Shown: positions 23,525 through 36,179 of the stretch, in pieces
How the letters are laid out: each line of letters begins with the position of its first letter
Position numbering within the stretch: position 1 is the first letter of the stretch
Source of the DNA: Diadema setosum
Taxonomy: Eukaryota > Echinodermata > Echinoidea > Diadematoida > Diadematidae
Direction: 5' to 3'
NCBI GenBank assembly: GCA_033980235.1
Contig: CM067067.1
Location: 22,403,403-22,467,402, forward strand
DNA: 64,000 nucleotides
The notes under the pieces: generated by a model
Told to the model about the DNA's origin: nothing
Seen by the model: the letters and a program-made list of their open reading frames with translations, nothing else
Database searches by the model: none
Program-made: the position numbers and the translations under genes

Positions 23525-25735
23525 ACGATATTGATAAATTCTCTGAAAACTGTAAAATTATTGCAGACTGTGTTTTGGTTCAAAGACAAATGTATTGCAC
23601 CATTATTGGAAGAAAAAAAATATCCAATAATATCGATATATTGCCTTCTAATGAGCTTTGTTTGTTGTTAAAGTTTGAATCTTTATCTTTTTAAGTCAAA
23701 TCGTTAAATACGACGCATTCTGATATAATTACAGATGTGCAAAGAGCCGAGTTTTGAATTATTATTTTTCTCCATGTGGTGATGAAATATTAGTTTGTGA
23801 ATCATGGGAGTGCAACCCTTGCCCATTTGCCAAACTTGAGCAGGTAATGGTGACAGCCTTTCCATTTTAATTTTCCATGGTTATTTGTCTTGCATGAGTA
23901 TTTAAACTTTAACTTATTTTTAAGACAAAATGTGCTGAGTAAAAAAAAAGATAAACATGCATTCTGATTTGTTCAATTCCCACCTTCACTCTTCTGGCAC
24001 ATACTGCGATATCATCAACAGGCATGCATATTAACAGCAAAAACATACCAGACTAGGCTATCACATTTATATATTGATTGATTGAAAAGGGTGTGCTTAT
24101 CAAAAAAATGCTGCAGTTCCTGCACTACCACTTCTTGACATACAAATTTCATCAGCAGACAAGAGTAGCCATGCTGATATATCCTCCAGGATTAGTGCCA
24201 TTAATTAAGTCCTGTGTGGCGAGCTGCTGGGTCATACGTTTTAACAGCACATACAATTATTTAACTATGTAGTTCGAAAGGTATCAATGCACTCACCAGT
24301 TTTTAAGGGCTACTAAATTTCCTGAACACAGCTTAATCTGGACATGAATCATTTCAACAACAAAAACAAAATTCCTGTGTGCTATGCCGACACACTTTGA
24401 TACATGGATAACTGGATAAAGAGAAAATTTGAGAGATAGACAGAAGGGAGGGGGGGGGGGGGGGACAGAAAACACACAACACAAAAACAGACAGACAGAC
24501 AAACAGGCACATTTACACACACATACACACACACACACTATTCAAAGCACACATGATGTAAGTGCCATTTCCCAAATACAACATTTATACTTTAATACAA
24601 TGTATCTTGTTATTTCATTTAACCAACATATACAATTTCTTTTACTGAGAGTACGCATCCTATTGGGGGCCCAATAATGATTTCATTCTGTTTGATCACT
24701 TCTAGCTCAAAATACTGCACACTCTCAGCTCCTTCTAGACAAATCAGCGCTGAAAAGGTTAATAGCCTGATCAGTAAATTTTAAGAAAGCATCATTGTTC
24801 CACTCAATGTTTCTCTCTCTCTAGGCAGTGGGACCAGTTAAGGAATGGATGACATTTTGGTTGAATATAATTTTATTTTTTAATCATTTGTTCCTGAGGA
24901 ATCTGCTTAACAAGATCAGATTTTTGGTTACTATTCAACCTGAAAATTCCGATCAACATGAATTGACATGCGCTTGCAAAGCATCATTCATTCAACCATT
25001 CATATTCATTCTGAAATCTTATCCACATCAGGCTTTAGAACTACCCATGCATTGTACCACTTTTATTCTACATTTATTGATTAGAAAAATGCCTTTTCTC
25101 TTCTCCAACACATGTACTTCCTTTTGGTACTGAAATCATGTCTGTATACATGTAATATGCATTGTATTGTACATCACATAAATGCTGTAGTGATGGTAAA
25201 TATTGAACGTTGGATAACTATGAGATGCCCTGAACATTGAACTACTATCCTAATACTGTTAACAAAAACAAACAAACAAACAAAACTGATAATGATTACT
25301 ATTCAGAGTTTGCTCTTTTCTTTTTCTTGTATGTAGTCTTCAAGCAGTTGTTAAATTGTGAAGTTTTTCTTTTTTTCTTATACATATTTCCATTCATTTT
25401 TCCTGAACAATTGCACTGATATCTGAGATTACTTTTGAGTCAACTTTGGATGATCTAATAGATTTTCTAATGACTATTTATCTCGCTCGACATATTCCCA
25501 TAAACTAAAAACAGACCTACCCTCATCTGATCTTGTTCTACATTTGATATCATACCAAGTCATGACTAAAGGATTTTGTGTGATATTTCAACAGAAACTG
25601 CTAAAAGCCAATAACCATAAAAAAAAAAACAAGAATGTCATAGCTCTATGCCCATCATCTTGATTCCTGTCATAAATCTTGATACAAGTAGCAATGCTTG
25701 AATGTTCAACATTATTGTTGGCTTTGATCCGTAGC
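23525..25735. other. AT-rich intronic sequence
   Basis: Mostly AT-rich and unremarkable, with a G-run at about 24449-24465, CA runs near 24516-24538 and (AAAC)n near 25262-25284. A GTGAGT donor-like site on the minus strand near 24292 has only a 25-base open stretch before it, so I do not call an exon. Confidence 0.5.
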
Positions 25736-25905
25736 TCTGCCCAGTCCACGGAGGGGGGACACTCGCTCGGCAAATTAATGACGCTGACGAGGAAATGTCA
25801 ATAGGGTGAGAGCAATCAACTGCCTAGCCTAGTGGTTCTGTTTCGCGGCGGAATAGAAACTGGTGCAGGTCGCGACCTGTCCCAGTGGTGTGGCCTGTGT
25901 ACACT
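25736..25905. promoter_or_regulatory. Possible enhancer-like tract near the SP-repeat exon
   Basis: Unique, CG-containing sequence with GGCAAATTAATGACGCTGAC near 25769 and GCGGCGGAATAG near 25845, in an AT-rich setting about 750 bases past the donor of the large exon. No frame is supported. Confidence 0.3.
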
Positions 25906-26655
25906 CTTCTGTCAATCTATATCTGTATCCTACATGATACTTCTCAGTCCCTTTCTTCCCAAGCTTTGATTCAAAAGCAGTGGACAAAATCAAAGCAGGC
26001 AGAAAGAAAGAGAAAACTGAGATCGGTGACTATCTCACATTCTAATGAGCAGTGATCACATGGTCTGGTAAGTTTATGTTTATCATTATTATTATTATTA
26101 TTATTATTATTGTTTTGCCTGAATTCATCCTAGTCCATGCATCATTTTTTTTTTCATAATAACAAAAATGAATTGGGAGGGTACTTTCTCTCATGATCTC
26201 TCTATGCTGAGAACAATGAATTATCATGGAGGAGAAGCTTGGCCACATGACCAGACTTTATGAAGAAGTGATGATGGGTAAATCCATACAAACAAATGAA
26301 CGGAGTTCCACGGAGCAACTCATTGTGTATCATAGATCTGCTATATCAGCCTGTCCTGTACTGTACTATTCTCAACTAGAAACATTGTAAAGCTAGACTG
26401 TGTGGCAGAGATGGAACAATTTGTATGATATCCCAAATACAATGGTTCCAATGACATTGGGCATGATTCTACTTTAATATTCTGATGGTGCTTGTAAAAG
26501 CAATGAACCTGTTACCTCGTGAGGGATGCGATCGTGGTGAGCTGTACATCTTCTCACTTCAAGGCACCATCGATGAGGATGAATATATTATATTATCCAT
26601 TTCTTTAAAAAATATCATATTGGTATTGGTATGGATGGAGATGAGATGCACTTAC

Positions 26656-27601
26656 CAAGTTCCACCCATTTGGGTGCATTGGGCCATCTAGTGACTGGGT
26701 TGGCTGCCTCGAGTTCAGGTTTATTCCTTTCCGCCTCCGGGTGTCTCTCCGTCCTTGCTTTGGCCTCAGCTCCGGCCATGTCCCTCACAGGCTGTGGCCG
26801 CTTCGCCCACATGGGCCGGTTGTCTTCAGACTTTATCCAAGAGGGCAGGGAAGCATGAGATCTGATGGGCAAGACTCCACCGGAAGACTTTGGCACCGCC
26901 TTGGGGACCAGCGGCTCTAGGTGGTGCGAGTCACACTTGGGATTGCTGGCTTCTACAGATGGCGGCGGCGAGTACGCGGCGCCATAGTTGGCACTGTGAT
27001 TGTGATGGTGGTGGTGCGATTGTGGTTGTGGTTGAGGTTGAGGTTGTGCTAGTTGTTGGTGATGTTGGCGGTGGCAATGGCATGCCTCACAGTTTGTTAG
27101 TTGCGATGGAGAGCTACAGGGAGGTGAAGTCCGCGACGGTGAGATGTGAGTTGGCGATGCGTGAGTTGGTGACGCATGAGACGTGGACACACTACTCGGA
27201 GATGCATGCGACGGGGAGACGCACGGCGGCGAGACCCTGGGTGGTGACACTAGTGGAGGGGAGACTCTCAGCGGCGATGAGTGGAGGGGAGATGTGCAGG
27301 GTGGTGAGCTCTGCGCAGGCCGGTCCATGTTGTGGGACCCCACTAGCTGATCTGGGCTCTGCTGCGGGACGTCCACCACACTGGTGCTGCTGCTGCTACT
27401 GCTGCAGATCTGCTGAGCACTGTTCTCCGCATGCTCCGCCTCGCTGTGGCGATGCGAGCATCCATGCGCTGGCTCGTGCGCGTAGACCTGAATCGGACGG
27501 GGCACTTGCACGCAGGGCCGCTTGATGTGCGTCGACAAGGCTTCCTTGCTCTGACGCTTGGACATGGTGATTATGCGCACTCCTCCTCCAACCGTGGCAA
27601 A
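26656..27601 (-). CDS. Large coding exon of an unrecognised SP-repeat, His/Gln-rich protein
   Basis: Minus strand. The acceptor CCCTTGACAG lies before 27601 and the donor CTTG|GTAAG after 26656, in phase 1. I choose the ATG at 27565 (context ATCACCATGT). Upstream frame is open to the exon edge, but joined to the candidate first exon it meets a TGA with no earlier ATG. It encodes 303 codons: basic start MSKRQSKEAL; serine run 55-60; fourteen SPxxx units at 87-156; His/Cys stretch 161-170; PQ repeats 175-182; HHHHH 184-188; and a less repetitive tail (239-303) with LPSWIKSEDNRPMW and NAPKWVEL that looks like a conserved motif region. GC content is far above the surroundings. I recognise no domain, so it may be a disordered nuclear or scaffold protein, which is a guess. 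Confidence 0.8.
27098..27307 (-). repeat. 15-bp coding minisatellite: fourteen SPxxx units
   Basis: Within the exon, 210 bases encode fourteen consecutive five-residue units of the form SPPxV, SPxHA or SPSxx. Thirteen start with SP and one, at residue 127, with ST. Each SP is a potential proline-directed kinase site. The in-frame 15-base period implies growth by unit duplication under coding constraint. Confidence 0.85.
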
Positions 27602-29239
27602 CTGTCAAGGGACAAGGGAGAAGGATATTGACAGGATTAGTCATCAAAAAAGGGACAGAACCTACACATCTTGAGAGAATACGCGATTGTAATCTTGTTT
27701 GAACATGCCAAGAGGTCAGATTGGGTGTGACATATCCCCAATAGAAACATGGGCAGATAACTCTCATCTGCCACGGAGAGGGAAACGCACTCGGTTTCGC
27801 AGATAAACTCCTGCCAATTCAAAGGACGGAGACAAGAGTGGGCCCCAAGCGCACTCTTCAAGGTGACAAAATTTAAACTTATTCAATGTCTGTCTCCCTC
27901 AGCCTAACAATGCATTTAAATGCTGCAATGCATTATCGTAACAAGCCACATTTCCTTTGCACAAGGTGAGATACGATTTGGAGTCAAAATGCTCGAACAC
28001 TTTTTGTGGGGGAAGGGGGTCAGGAGGTGTTATTTTCCTAGATACAGAAACATTTCAAGGAAGCAAGAAGCTAACGTACCAGAGGGGAAAGAAAACTTGA
28101 TGTTGGATCACAGCTTTTATTGTCTGAATGAAACAAATACAACACTTTTGTTAAGAAAATGCAATATTACATCCCAAAATGTCACACATGATATCAAAGC
28201 ATCATACATGATATCAAAGCCTCATTTGAAAGTACATGTATTCATGAAGACCCTTTTGCACAAGGGCAGCAACAGCGGGTGAAATTGTGCTCGATTCTGC
28301 TTTTTTAACAGACAGACAATGAAGCCAAAACTGCGAAAAACTTAGGTCAGAATGAGATATCAGCAAAATATCAGTATACTAGAACAAATTCTATGACACT
28401 GATGATCCCACTGGCTACAGAAATTCAGAAACGAATGAACAAACACACAAACAAGCAGACAAAATCAATGGATGGATAAAATAAATATGAGAGGGTTGTA
28501 AAATCACACATTTCGCTCAACACTTGGGTTAGAGAACTGATCCAACAGTAAAACTGATGACATTTTATCTGCTTACACTGTATGTTTACATTCCTCCCAC
28601 AATCCTAGCTTCATATTGCTTTGTGTTATTGGAGTTCATAATGTTTGCAACCATAAATAATCCACAAATTACCTCAGCAGAAGATGCAATAAGCCACACA
28701 AACTTAAACTTTAAGTCATGCAAAATTTTCATGGGGTAATAGTCCTCTTCTTATTCATTTCTCTCTCTTTTCACATTTCTCCTAGGGCACTTGTGAATGA
28801 AAACTTTGGAAATAGGAGGCGCTTTAAGCCCTCCTTGAGACTTTTACGGAAGAAAAGCAGAGGGGAAAAGAATGAGTAGCGATAGCGCTGTAAAATGTTG
28901 GATGAATGAATGAAGACATTTGAAGAGTAGGCCTCATCATACATGGAACCTCCTTTCAATAAAAGACACACACCATGATAAAGACAGCTAAATATTTGTG
29001 AAAATATGGTTTCAAGTCATGTACTTTTCCTGGCTGGTGTCATGGTTGATATACGGTTTAGGCATCACGTCCATCATGCTGAAGAGAATAATGATGAGTA
29101 TAATCTGTTTGTATTTTGCTTTTTCTTTCTCCTCCTCCCTTTCAGACACAAGCACATCCCTTTCTTCTTCCGACGACGATGACGTTTTTTGCTCCACCAC
29201 TACAGATTCCATTCAAGCTCATCACAAAACACACTCGGC
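27602..29239. other. Non-coding stretch upstream of the large exon
   Basis: AT-rich unique DNA with a 19-base tandem duplication (CATACATGATATCAAAGC) at about 28187-28222. No exon is supported, although GTAATA- and GTGAG-like words occur. Confidence 0.45.
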
Positions 29240-29515
29240 ATTATAAATAGATGCGGGGGCCGGCCATTCAGACGTTTACCTCGGCATGCCACGCAAGGGG
29301 AAATGTTCCATTAAATTGTATCATGGAACCACTTGGTTGATACAACAGGCCACTATTCATCACTGACAACGGGTGATGTGGCCTGCAGAAAGGGAGGTTT
29401 GTGTAAGCAATAAGTGTTGATGATCGCGGGGATTAACAGAGCATGGAGAGAGGGGTGAAAAGACTGAATGGCGTATTGGTAGCCACGCAAGCATGAAATT
29501 CAGCTGAGTCCTACT
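29240..29515. promoter_or_regulatory. Possible enhancer-like tract
   Basis: Complex, CG-containing sequence (GCGGGGGCCGGCC near 29253; GATCGCGGGGATTAAC near 29423) lies between AT-rich DNA and a C-run. No splice-bounded frame was found. The call rests on appearance. Confidence 0.3.
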
Positions 29516-30912
29516 TCTTGTTTTTGCTTCCCCCCCCCCCCTTCCCGTCCTCTCAGAGTCTATTCCTTCTCCATCTCCATTCCATGAGGACCAATTTGGG
29601 AGAGATGACGGCAACCCTACCTTTTGAAGTGAAGTATTATTGTTCAACCATATTACCTCACAAAGATTTAGGTACTGAAGTGCAGATGAATCCTTTACAA
29701 ACAGTCTTGGTTTGCCAATAAAGATTAAAGCTACAGTAATGACATGGCATCACCAAACACAAATAGCGCACACATCGCTGCTCAGCAAAGGTACGAAATG
29801 GTGAATTCTTCACATATTGATGAATTCTCTGAATGATTACAATATCTTTCAGATGACTACAAATCTACTCATCAATCGGCACATTGTAATTACAAATTGA
29901 ATTCCACATGGATATAATCTTTAGGCCACATATGTGTAATCCTCCACCCTTACAAAGCAAAATAATAAGAAAACATATACCCTCCTCCCTACTGAACATT
30001 TCCATCCGTCTCTCTCTGCCTGCCTGTCTGTCTGTCTGACAGTGTCTATCTCTATCTCTTCTTCTATCTGTCCTTCTTTCCGATGGCAGCATTACAACAT
30101 CATCAGAAATGCTCACTGCTTGAGTAATAATGTATGTTAATACCTGTTTGTTATCACATGACACTGTCAATGGCAAGTCTGCAATTTGTGGACCCACTAA
30201 CGGCAATGGCACTTATTGTTGTCTCTTCTGCAGGAATCTCCCTGTCTATGCTTTTAGTAAGCCATTAATGTTCGCTGGCATGTGCAACAAAGTATCAAGA
30301 TAGTAGCTGCGCTTCACAGGTCTAGTTTAGATGTGAATACATTATGTTTTGAATGTGTGTGTGTGTGTTTGTGTACCAGTACATTTTTCTCTATTACATT
30401 TTTCCTCTCCCACTGTTCCTTGTACGTAAGTTCATTGGTTTTGGATACTTCAGCTTTTCTTATCTCGGCATCTACAATGTATTTGTGATGGTCTTAAATC
30501 AAAGTCTTCAATATAACATGTGCACTGAACGGAATGTATTTCATCATTGTTTCTTTCAAAATGCTCTGGCTCAAATAAAAAAAGAGCAAAGAATGAACAA
30601 AGAAACAAAGACTAAAGGCAAAATTCAAGAGAGTCCAACAATCAAGCCACAGGGTGCAAAGCAGACAAGCTCAACTTACCCCCACCTTCCTTTACCCCCT
30701 CCCTATACCAATTTCATCCCACAATCCCCCATCCTTCATCCCCTACTGCTGCCCCTACCCCCCCCCCCCCCCCCCCCCAACCAATATCCCAACGTCCTGC
30801 ATTTGAGCAAAGTATGCATCTCTCTTTTTTTGTGTGTGTGTTTGTAACTTGAGCTCATGGGCACGGTCAAAGGCAAGCTGGACAGGGGAGAAATGAAAAC
30901 ATTCTCCTTACC
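29516..30912. other. Non-coding stretch with homopolymers
   Basis: C-runs at about 29531-29540 and about 30758-30778, a TCTG/TCTC stretch near 30005-30070, and GT runs near 30355-30371 and 30832-30841. No gene is seen. Confidence 0.5.
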
Positions 30913-30950
30913 ACTGCCAGGTCACTTCAGGACACTGAGATGACAAAGGC
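30913..30950 (-). other. Possible short exon in the first intron
   Basis: On the minus strand a pyrimidine-rich tract ends in GCCTTAG at 30951. It is followed by 38 bases and a GGCAGTG|GTAAGGAG donor. A second AG at 30936 would give 23 bases. It could be an alternative untranslated exon, or chance next to the CT-rich tract at 30975-31000. Confidence 0.18.
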
Positions 30951-32535
30951 TAAGGCATAGGCAGGAGGAGAGAGTGGAAGCGAGAGAGAGAGAGAGAGTG
31001 GTTAAGAGGGGGGAAAGTGGACACAAGTCTCGTGGAATAACGAGTGTGCGAGCTTGGAGGGGGAAGAGACAAGGGACGGCCAAACAAAATAGGCACAGCG
31101 AGATAGAGAGAGGGAGGGGGAGAGAGGGAATGACAGAGGTAGAGGTACATACAACTATACACTTTGTTAAATATGGTGTATATGAGGCAAAGCATAGAGT
31201 TGGGATGATACACTGTACATACAAACTGTACAACTGTACAAACCCTCAGATCATTCTACATACTAAAAAGCACGCCACATTCTTTCTTTTACCATTTGCT
31301 CAAGGATAGCTTGCTGTTTTCAACAACAACAACAACAACAACAACAAAATTTAATGTTTTTAACAAAAACAGCCATGCTATGCAAAACAGCAAAAAGACA
31401 CTCATCAATTAGACAGTCATAAGCTTTATGGTATTGATATACAATCACTATATATATATTATAGACACACACACAACACACACACACACAATCAGACAAA
31501 AAAACAAAAAAACAAAAAACATAACAAGGCTACACCTGAATAGTTTAAAGATTAAATCAGCATTGGAATTCAAACATGTGGAAAACTACGCATGACAAAC
31601 TACAATTGTCCAAGGTGCAGTCTAACTTTTTTGGATTTGTGATCTGTGAAATTGAGCTACTAGGGAAATAATTTCTACTTTGCTCTCACGATACAAATGA
31701 CCGATAAAGTTTGCCAGGCACTAAATGGGCCCTGCAACTAAGAACAGAAATGTACATACAGGGGCAGACTCAAATCAGCAAAACCACATTTATGATATGA
31801 ATACACGATGTACAATATTCATTATCAATTAATACCATTACTATTGAGGCTGCATCCAGTACAACATCGCACGCTACAGTAACAATCTTTTATCAAATCA
31901 GCCCCATTCATATACATTTGGTTTTTGTTTTACCGCTGGTTTGTCGCTGATATTGCACTGCGACATACTGCCTGTTGCATTTGCTTCGAAGATATGGGTC
32001 ACACAAACCACAGTGACTGACCACAATGGAATGCATCGACCATGTTCCCGACTGCCGCACACATAGGACATCTGCTCCAGTATTCATTTGACCACTGAAT
32101 GACCCATTGCAAATGATTTTTTTTCTGCTTTTTTTGTTCATCTACCCCCCCCCCCACCTTCCCCTCTCTTTTGCTTCCTTATCTCACTCCCTCCCTATAC
32201 AAAATAGGATACAATGTAATGTCAGCCATTTATACTGCAGTGACAATTATGAGCTTGTGTGAATGCTATTGGAGGCCTCTTATTAATTTGGTTCAATTTG
32301 GTCTTTTGAGGTGAAGAAAAGTATTTTGGCAGGCTATTATGCGACAACTATCTGAATGGAGGACTTAGGACAAGAAGGGGGTGGGGGGGGGGGGAGGGAT
32401 AGGGGTTGATAGAGTAGGAGAAGCAACTTCTATCATGGGTTATGTTATTTCGCGTGCTGTTACACCTACAAAAAAAATACAGAGCTCTGCCCGATTTCTC
32501 TGCACCATATTGTATCTAAAAACAGCCCTGGTATG
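30951..32535. other. Non-coding stretch
   Basis: GA-rich tracts at about 30968-31000 and 31098-31130, (CAA)n at about 31321-31347, CA runs near 31463-31490, a C-run near 32145-32155 and a G-run near 32380-32396. The rest is AT-rich. No gene is seen. Confidence 0.5.
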
Positions 32536-32690
32536 AAACTGTCCAGAATTGGAGCTAATGGCCTGTTTCGAATTGCCACTGGCATTCAATGTGTTGTGTA
32601 GACAAAAAATGTTCGTATGCATTTTACTTTTGTCTTGGCTCCTCACGAAAATTTCTGGTTTTACAGCACCCAGGCAGTGGTCTAATCATG
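32536..32690. repeat. Dispersed repeat family I, copy 1
   Basis: The words GTATGAAACTGTCCAGAATT, TGGAGCTAATGGCCTGTTTC, TGGCATTCAATG, CATTTTACTTT, TCTTGG and TCTGGTTTTACAG all recur in the same order at 43095-43555, where they are spread by insertions. It is non-coding, an old interspersed repeat. Confidence 0.6.
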
Positions 32691-32800
32691 TATGTCCTTT
32701 TAAACGCACTTATAATTTCAGAGAAAAGAAAATTATTTGTGTTGTGATACCATGTGTAAGGTGCATCTGGTCTCGAAAATGTCATGTTGTAATTTCTGCT

Positions 32801-33363
32801 TTAAAGAGGAAATCCACCCCAAAAATAGATAAACTTCACAAAGAAAGAGGAAAAATATTCCCCACAGAATGATACAAAAATGACAAATATCAGATAAGAA
32901 ATAAAGAAGATATGACATTTTGAAATTTCACATTTTTTGTGGAAAACATTTCTTGATCAGTCCTCATGAATATTCAAATCAGCAAGTTGACAGTGTCATG
33001 CTCTCACAATTTCTCATTCACTTCATAAACAGAAATGACAAAAATCTCATATTTCAGCTGTATAAAACTTGCCTTAAAACCACCCTGAATAAAAAAAAGA
33101 ACAAATATTACATATGATATATCTTGGCATTGGAACATGCTTTTACTTGTATTAGCTAAAAATAAGAATTTTTCTGAATTTCATACGATATAACATACAT
33201 GAAAAATTGTGAGGGTATGACATCATCAACTTCCTCATTTGAGTATTCATAAGGACTGGTCAAAAAATATGTTTTGAAAAAATGTGAAATTTCAAAATGT
33301 TTTAAAAACATTCCCTACAGAATGATACACAAAGTTTATTATCAGGGTGAATTTCTTCTTTAA
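32801..33363. mobile_element. Long palindromic element, family D, copy 1
   Basis: About 563 bases starting TTAAAGAGGAAATCCACCC and ending in the inverted form of TTAAAGAAGAAATTCACCC. The two halves are imperfect inverted copies along most of the length: TTTTGAAATTTCACATTTTT occurs on the left and inverted on the right. A second, more decayed copy lies at 52582-53212. Non-coding. Confidence 0.8.
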
Positions 33364-33864
33364 TATTCACTAAAATTATTACAAAAGTCACATTTCTATG
33401 ATTTATGATAATTTATTATATTCATTATAATCTTCTCCTTAATAGTCATCATTACTCAACCATTTCCTAACTGAAAAATGAATGCAACTGCATTAGAAAA
33501 ACACCCCTTCCTTTTTAGCATGCCTTTACACTCTATTAAGCAGGCTCTCCATTCAAATAACTGATGACTTCACACTACCAAATGACTTTCGCAGAAAACC
33601 CATACCCAAACAAATCCTTCGATCGGTTAGAATTTCCAGATGACGAAAAAATAGACGTATGACCTAAAATAGTACCTGGTCAAAAGTGTGAAATATCACA
33701 TCAACAAGTTCAGCAGCAGCCACAGATAATGCACTGAGCAACTGCAACAACAAAAGATAAAAGAAGACAAAATGCCTTCAGTGACAATTAGTGGTAGAGG
33801 CATGAAAAAAAAAAGCATTTCAATGTTGTGCTAACCACAGCATTAAGTTAAAGTCTAAATACTC

Positions 33865-33900
<36 letters not shown>

Positions 33901-34032
33901 GCAATGTACTACAATGCTACAATACTGCATTGTTTTTCTAATTTTTCACGATCACTTCCTTCACATGAAGAAATACCATTTAAGTAAGATATATATACAC
34001 TGTGATTGTTTATGTAGACATTTTCATTTTTA
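33364..34032. other. AT-rich non-coding stretch
   Basis: Unique AT-rich DNA with (CA)n at about 33871-33894. No exon evidence. Confidence 0.5.
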
Positions 34033-34802
34033 TACAGTCGAACCTGTCTACAGTGGCCACCTACTATAAGGGAGACAAAAAGAGTGGCTATTGTAGACAG
34101 ATGACCACTACAGTCAGGTTCTCCGACAGTTCTTGTGTATCACAGACATAATTTTGTACATGTATTACTGTTGTATAGCATTGTAAGTTCTAGGAGTATA
34201 TCTCAAGTGAGTTCAAGCATAATTGCTGTACAGTTTCAGTTTGATACAAGCATGTCCACAATTTGAAATTCTATCACACTGCAAAAGAATACAAAAATGG
34301 CAATCTTAATTTAGCATTTATTTAATTTTTATTCTATTTTCATTTCTTTTAAAATCTTAATTAGCATACATTCTTATATGTGTACAGGTATACACATGTT
34401 TCATATACAGGTTGCACAATGTCATTATTGATCGCATTATTGCACACTAGCATGAATACAGCACGCATTTTTTTTTCGCGAGTGCACTACTACACCTGAA
34501 TGGCTGTTGAATGCAGTGGTGGCGATCATTGAATGACTGGCGCAAGCGGCACGGTTGCAAATCAGAAAAACACACAGGTATCAGCTCAGTTTGACTGTGG
34601 ATCAGTATATCCCTGGCTACTGCATATAGTAGTCGAAAAACTACTGCTGGGTACAAAATTGGTAGCTATCGGCTGCGTTCCAACACACGTGCCCGCCATG
34701 CACAGGGTCTTAAACATGGCTTTTCTTTCAAGGGATTTTTCAGTGGTCGCATACGGCAGGTGGCTGCTATAGACAGGTGGCTGCTAAGGCAAGTATGACT
34801 AT
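34033..34802. mobile_element. Inverted-repeat element, family G
   Basis: The left end TACAGTCGAACCTGTCTACA and the right end, read inverted, TATAGTCATACTTGCCTTAG are related, and GTGGCCACCT/AGGTGGCTGC words follow on both sides, giving a 770-base unit with TA ends. There is no transposase frame. It contains one arm (34198-34312) of a direct repeat whose partner lies outside the element at 34937. Confidence 0.6.
34198..34312. repeat. Direct repeat, left copy
   Basis: About 115 bases including TATCTCAA.TGAGTTCAAGCAT and AAAAATGGCAATCTTAATTT match 34937-35058 at roughly 75-80% by eye. The left copy lies inside family G, so the element may have inserted into, or carried, a local duplication. Confidence 0.7.
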
Positions 34803-34845
34803 ATATACACATATAGTATATGTATATATGCACATATATTTGCAT

Positions 34846-34862
34846 GTGTGTGTGTGCGTGTG

Positions 34863-34894
<32 letters not shown>
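34846..34894. repeat. (GT)n microsatellite
   Basis: About 24 GT units with two GC interruptions. Confidence 0.95.
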
Positions 34895-34895
<1 letters not shown>

Positions 34896-34936
34896 ACATC
34901 TCAAATGTCTACAGTGTTTGGCAGTACTGTTTCAAG

Positions 34937-35058
34937 AGTTTATACACTATCTCAAATGAGTTCAAGCATGATGGCTGTTTCACTTTACAAACTAGATTGT
35001 CAACGATTTGAAATCTTAGCATACTGTAAAAGAATTTTAAAAATGGCAATCTTAATTT
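34937..35058. repeat. Direct repeat, right copy
   Basis: Partner of 34198-34312, same orientation, about 740 bases away. Confidence 0.7.
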
Positions 35059-35299
35059 GTTCACTGTTTTTGTCTCTGTGACATACAACTAAAATCTCTC
35101 ATTGACAACCCGGAACTATCAGACATGGGATTATAAATGTACAATGACTTACTCCTAGTGAACATTATATTTTTCCCTTAAAATGCATTAGAGAATTAAG
35201 TTTTGGGGTAGACCCTACTTTTTTGAATTTGGGCCAAGAAGCCAGTTTCACAGGTCTTTATGGCTCAGAGCTACTTAATCCCTGTGCTTTTTCTTACCT

Positions 35300-35590
35300 T
35301 GTTAAAGGTCAACACATTCTCGCTGCGAGTCTTTCACACACCCCTCGGGGCGAACTTATCACACATATGATTGAGGGGGGAAAAATATCTGTATTAATAG
35401 CCGCATGACAAACACTTCCTGGAGTATAGCAAGCAAGCGACGCAAACAAAATAGCAGTTTCAATTCAAGTTGTCCCAGATAGTATCTATTCTGAGCCAAC
35501 CTGCCCCGCGGGCGCGACTTTACAGATACGGACGGCGTTTTTGCACCTCACATTCCTGCTAGGTGTTAAGTAGCTATACGGTAAACCCCA
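35300..35590. promoter_or_regulatory. Possible enhancer-like tract
   Basis: CG-containing unique sequence with CCCGCGGGCGCGAC near 35504, GTATTAATAGCCGC near 35391 and GATACGGACGGCG near 35526. No coding frame with splice sites was found. Confidence 0.3.
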
Positions 35591-36179
35591 CTGCACTGCA
35601 CAACGTCTCACTACATCATTATCATCAGCTTCGTTAGAGAGGCACAAATGCTGCAATCACAAAAGGAAAGGAAGGGAGAATTCAACTTTAAATGGGCATT
35701 CAAGATAATTTATGCTATTTCATGTCATGTAGTAAAATCAACAGTGCCATGGATAGATCTGTGGAATTTGAGGTCCTTGAGCATATAAAACCAATACCCT
35801 GAAAAACCCCAAACAATACTCTGAACAATGATGGTAACATAAGGAGGCTCACATATTCAAGTAATGCAGCGATGTAATGGCATTACAATACCACTTGCTT
35901 TTAATAACAAGTTCTCCTGAGTGGAATCTGTGCATGCTTTCTTCCTGTGTTCTGCTTTCTTGATCATCCAATGCTGCCTTCTTACATGAAGCTGCTATGT
36001 CATCATACTTGTTCATTGTGATTTGCTACAAATTTTGAAAATAACATTTGTAGTACTCATCGACGCAATCGCTACAAATTCGGAAACTCCATATCCAGTG
36101 TAACCAGTTTATAGATGTTCAATTTCAAACATCTAAAAATCACCTAGATGTCTCCTTTAAGACAAAAAAAAAAAAAAAA
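35591..36179. other. AT-rich non-coding stretch
   Basis: Ordinary unique sequence ending in an A-run near 36164-36179. No gene is seen. Confidence 0.5.

Larger units (their letters stand above)
12350..26655 (-). other. Inferred intron of about 14.3 kb
   Basis: This span runs from the GTAAG donor next to 26656 to the TGCAG acceptor next to 12349 on the minus strand. It contains repeat families J, H, C, A and B, the long ATT array and the two best enhancer-like tracts. No minus-strand exon inside it was convincing, apart from weak candidates near 22500-22730 and 24293-24318. Confidence 0.5.

Noticed and set aside
26890..27525. 211-codon plus-strand frame over the large exon
   Set aside because: It is the antisense shadow of the minus-strand exon, whose frame has the splice sites, the start context and the SP repeat.
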